From JAGWBD01 sp965197455 (GTDB taxonomy: Bacteria; Chloroflexota; Anaerolineae; Aggregatilineales; Phototrophicaceae): 64,000 nt of DNA. The stretch spans positions 620,001 through 684,000 of the forward strand of contig OZ240208.1 in assembly GCA_965197455.1 (NCBI GenBank). The letters are read 5' to 3'. The notes under the pieces were generated by a model. It ran no database searches, was not told where the DNA came from, and saw only the letters and a list, made by a program, of their open reading frames with translations. The stretch's first letter is position 1; the number at the start of each line of letters is the position of its first letter. Below are positions 61,616 to 64,000 of this stretch, piece after piece. Both the position numbers and the translations under genes were made by a program.

Positions 61616-62350
61616 TTAATCCATGCCCAGATAGGCCTTCTGCACCACCGGATTCTGCCTGAGACTGGCGGCATCATCGCTCAGCACAATATTGCCCGAT
61701 TGCAGCACGTAGCCGCGGCTGGCCACGCCCAGCGCCATGGTCGCGTTCTGCTCAACCAGCAGGATGGTGGTCCCCTCGCTGTTGATGCGCTGGATGGTTT
61801 CGAAAATGGTTTCGACCAGCACCGGCGCCAGACCCATGGAAGGTTCATCCATCAGGAGCAGGGAAGGGCGCGACATGAGGGCCCGCGCGGTGGACAGCAT
61901 CTGCTGTTCACCGCCGCTCATGGTGCCCGCCAGCTGGTTTTTCCGTTCTCCCAGGCGTGGAAACAGGGTGAAGGCGTAGTCAATGTCCTCGCGGATTTCC
62001 TTGCTGTTGCCCCGGTGCCAGGCGCCCATCTCCAGATTTTCGGTCACGCTCAACCTGGCGAAGACCCGCCGCCCCTCCGGCACCATGGCCACGCCCAGGC
62101 CGACGAGATTATGCGCCGGCAAGGCTTGCAGATCCTGGCCGCGAAAGAGAATGCTGCCGGCCCGCGCGCGCATCAGGCCGCAAATTGTACGCAGGGTCGT
62201 GCTTTTGCCGGCGCCGTTGCTGCCGATGAGCGTGACAATCTCGCCTTCGTCGACCTGTAGCGAAATCCCCTTCAGCGCATGGATGTTGCCGTAGCTGGCG
62301 TGAACATCCCTGAGCAGGAGAAGAGGCATGTTCAAGGTAGCGTCACTCAT
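61616..62350 (-). CDS. livF: branched-chain amino acid type ABC transporter ATPase LivF
   Basis: A 244-residue HAAT-family ATPase. Walker A is GSNGAGKSTTLRTI, the signature MSGGEQQMLSTARAL and Walker B LLLMDEPSMGLAP. MVPEGRRVFARLSV is the LivF-specific Q-loop region. It starts inside the livG stop (ATGA). With LivG it drives import of Leu/Ile/Val or of related amides and urea; the binding protein is outside the window. Confidence 0.95.
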   Translation of the reverse strand: MSDATLNMPLLLLRDVHASYGNIHALKGISLQVDEGEIVTLIGSNGAGKSTTLRTICGLMRARAGSILFRGQDLQALPAHNLVGLGVAMVPEGRRVFARLSVTENLEMGAWHRGNSKEIREDIDYAFTLFPRLGERKNQLAGTMSGGEQQMLSTARALMSRPSLLLMDEPSMGLAPVLVETIFETIQRINSEGTTILLVEQNATMALGVASRGYVLQSGNIVLSDDAASLRQNPVVQKAYLGMD

Positions 62351-63135
62351 TGCGCCACACTTCCTGTCGCCCCACGGCCCAGATAGGCCTCGATAACGCG
62401 CGGGTTGTTCTGGATTTGCAGGGGCGGGCCTTCCGCAATTTTCCTGCCGTGGTCGAGCACGGTGATGTGCTCGGAGATGCCCATGACCACGCGCATGTCG
62501 TGTTCGATCAACATAAGCGTGATGTCCAGGTCGTCGCGCAACTTCAGGATAAAGTCCGTCGTCTCGGCAGTCTCGCGTGGATTCATGCCCGCGGTCGGTT
62601 CATCCAGCAGCAGGAGTTGTGGCTTGCTCGCCAGCGCACGCGCAATCTCCAGACGTCGTTGATCGCCGTAGGACAGATTGGCGGCAATCAGATCTCCCTT
62701 GCCCTGTAACCCGACGAAGTGCAACAAACGTCGGCCCTCTTCCTCGGATTCCCGGTTCTCGCGCTTCGTGCTGGCTGTGCCCAGAATGGCGCCCATCCAT
62801 GTCGTGCGCAGATGCGCCTCCTGACCCACCATGATGTTCTCGATGACGGTCATGTGGCTGAACAGGCGAATGTTCTGAAATGTGCGGGCGATACCGGCGC
62901 GCGCAATCTGGTCGGTGCTGCGGCCGTCAAGACGTTCGCCGTTGAAGAGCAGCTCGCCTTCGTCGATTGGGTAGAAACCGGTGACGCAGTTGAAGAAAGT
63001 CGTCTTGCCGGCGCCATTCGGGCCGATAATACTGGCGATCGAACCCTGCCTGATTTCGAAATCCAGACTGTCAACCGCCACCAGGCCGCCGAAACTTTTG
63101 CTCATCCCCCTGGCGCCAAGAACGATTTCGTTCAT
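62347..63135 (-). CDS. livG: branched-chain amino acid type ABC transporter ATPase LivG
   Basis: A 262-residue ATPase. Walker A is GPNGAGKTTFFNCVTGFY, the Q-loop region GIARTFQNIRLFSHMTV, the signature LSYGDQRRLEIARAL and Walker B LLLLDEPTAGMNP. C-terminal NNPRVIEAYLG is typical of LivG. It overlaps livM and livF by 4 bases each. Confidence 0.95.
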   Translation of the reverse strand: MNEIVLGARGMSKSFGGLVAVDSLDFEIRQGSIASIIGPNGAGKTTFFNCVTGFYPIDEGELLFNGERLDGRSTDQIARAGIARTFQNIRLFSHMTVIENIMVGQEAHLRTTWMGAILGTASTKRENRESEEEGRRLLHFVGLQGKGDLIAANLSYGDQRRLEIARALASKPQLLLLDEPTAGMNPRETAETTDFILKLRDDLDITLMLIEHDMRVVMGISEHITVLDHGRKIAEGPPLQIQNNPRVIEAYLGRGATGSVAQ

Positions 63136-64000
63136 GGGCCCTGCTCCCCGACAGGCAGACTTTCCGCTGCCTCACCCCGGCCCACCTCACGGCGGTATAC
63201 CGCCGACGGCCACAGCCCCTCTGGCCGCGCGAGCATCATGGTGACCAACAGGGTGCCGTAGAGCAACAAACGGAATTCATCAAATTCGCGCAACAGCTCG
63301 GGCAGGCCAATCAGGAACAGCGCGCCGACGATAATGCCGGGCAAACTGCCGAGGCCGCCGATGATGATCAGGCTCAACACGTTGATGGAAACCAGCAGAT
63401 TGAAGCTGGTCGGGAAAATCGTGCCGAGCTTGGCGGCGAAGATTGCGCCGGCCAGGCCTCCGGTCGCTGCGCTGATGGTGAATGCCAGCAACTTGGAGCG
63501 CGCGGTGTTGATCCCCATGGCAGAGGCGACATCTTCATCTTCACGGATTGCCATCCACTGCCGGCCTATACGGGAGTTGTTAAGGCGCGAAGAAACGAAA
63601 ACTGCCAGCAGGCAGGCGCCCAGAATGACGTAGTACAAGCGCTGCGGCCCGATCAACTCGATGCCGAGGAAGTTCGGCGCGGGGATGAACAGGATACCCT
63701 GGGCTCCACCGATGATCGGCTTTAGCCAGTCCGAGAGCGCCAGCAGGCGAATAATCTCACCGAAGCCCAGCGTGGCGATGGCCAGGTAGTCCCCCCGCAT
63801 ACGCAGCACGGGCAAGGCGAGGATGAAACCGGTAAACATGGCCACCAGCAAACTGATGGGCAATACCAGCCAGAAATTAAATACTGTAACGCCCAGCTTG
63901 TTTTCGATGCCGAGCGCGCCTGTTGAGGTCAGCACGCCCATGATGTAGGCGCCGACAGCGAAGTTCGTGACGTAGCCGAGGTCAAACAGACCGGCCAGGC
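63132..64000 (-). CDS. livM: branched-chain amino acid type ABC permease LivM (5' part outside window)
   Basis: The frame continues past 63941 to the window edge: the extra codons read LAGLFDLGYVTNFAVGAY, the conserved first permease helix pair. So the start lies beyond 64000. Visible motifs include LRMRGDYLAIATLGFGEIIRLL and, near the end, NVLSLIIIGGLGSLPGIIVGALFL, the EAA-like loop of this family. About nine helices. It overlaps livG (ATGA). Confidence 0.93.
   Translation of the reverse strand, partial: LAGLFDLGYVTNFAVGAYIMGVLTSTGALGIENKLGVTVFNFWLVLPISLLVAMFTGFILALPVLRMRGDYLAIATLGFGEIIRLLALSDWLKPIIGGAQGILFIPAPNFLGIELIGPQRLYYVILGACLLAVFVSSRLNNSRIGRQWMAIREDEDVASAMGINTARSKLLAFTISAATGGLAGAIFAAKLGTIFPTSFNLLVSINVLSLIIIGGLGSLPGIIVGALFLIGLPELLREFDEFRLLLYGTLLVTMMLARPEGLWPSAVYRREVGRGEAAESLPVGEQGP

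Overview
The window (about 60% GC, 64 kb) looks like a chromosomal segment of a member of the Chloroflexota, most likely the Anaerolineae and relatives. The evidence is indirect: exported LysM proteins with Thr-Pro linkers, a topoisomerase I with an N-terminal zinc domain, a mevalonate kinase next to a UbiA-type prenyltransferase, GTG/TTG starts, 1-4 nt gene overlaps, and a recurrent -10 box TATACT. There is no rRNA, CRISPR array, prophage or insertion sequence. One tRNA gene, tRNA-Thr(CGT), is present.

Layout. 1-0.9 kb: end of an envelope gene pair (GT-C glycosyltransferase, NERD-like membrane protein). 1-7.1 kb, plus strand: yajC-secD-secF, a zinc alcohol dehydrogenase and two paralogous LysM envelope proteins. 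7.1-14.2 kb, minus strand: mutL, valS behind a T-box leader, udk, tRNA-Thr and purH. 14.3-21.5 kb: a small unknown protein, a CelD/BcsL-type acetyltransferase, a lone MalK/MsmX-type ATPase with its own promoter and terminator, a CinA-like protein with an eroded second domain, a PRTase-like protein, lepA and tlyA. 21.5-30.3 kb: an envelope operon (protease-like protein without its serine, PsbP-like protein, polytopic membrane protein), a divergent peptide-binding protein, mevalonate kinase with UbiA prenyltransferase, and RseP. 30.3-36.2 kb: HEAT, SCP2, TolB-like and SH3b proteins, an IscA/ErpA-type protein, greA and an unknown membrane protein. 36.2-43.7 kb: one long minus-strand operon ffh-rpsP-khpA-rimM-dprA-manC-topA behind a strong promoter. 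43.7-45.4 kb: a flavin reductase and a lactonase-like propeller protein.

45.4-53.6 kb is the most interesting region. A tightly overlapping operon holds cysH, a siroheme synthase dehydrogenase, a CbiX/DR2241-type chelatase, uroporphyrinogen-III methyltransferase, sulfite/nitrite reductase, an unknown conserved protein and a sulfatase. Together they would free sulfate from esters, reduce APS and sulfite, and make the siroheme needed for reduction. Its leader, about 360 nt, carries two small ORFs with dense Cys codons (VCCCSC and MCCPCC). Each is followed by a CCCCGGA...TTCGGGG hairpin with a T-rich tail. At the second one a perfect 9-bp alternative pairing overlaps the end of the small ORF, which is the layout of a translation-controlled, cysteine-sensing attenuator. 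The first small ORF appears leaderless.

53.6-61.2 kb: a PfkB kinase and GH4 glycosidase downstream of meaB and both methylmalonyl-CoA mutase subunits, in one overlapping operon. 61.3-64 kb: rpmB and the livF-livG-livM end of a branched-chain amino acid type ABC transporter; livM runs off the window.
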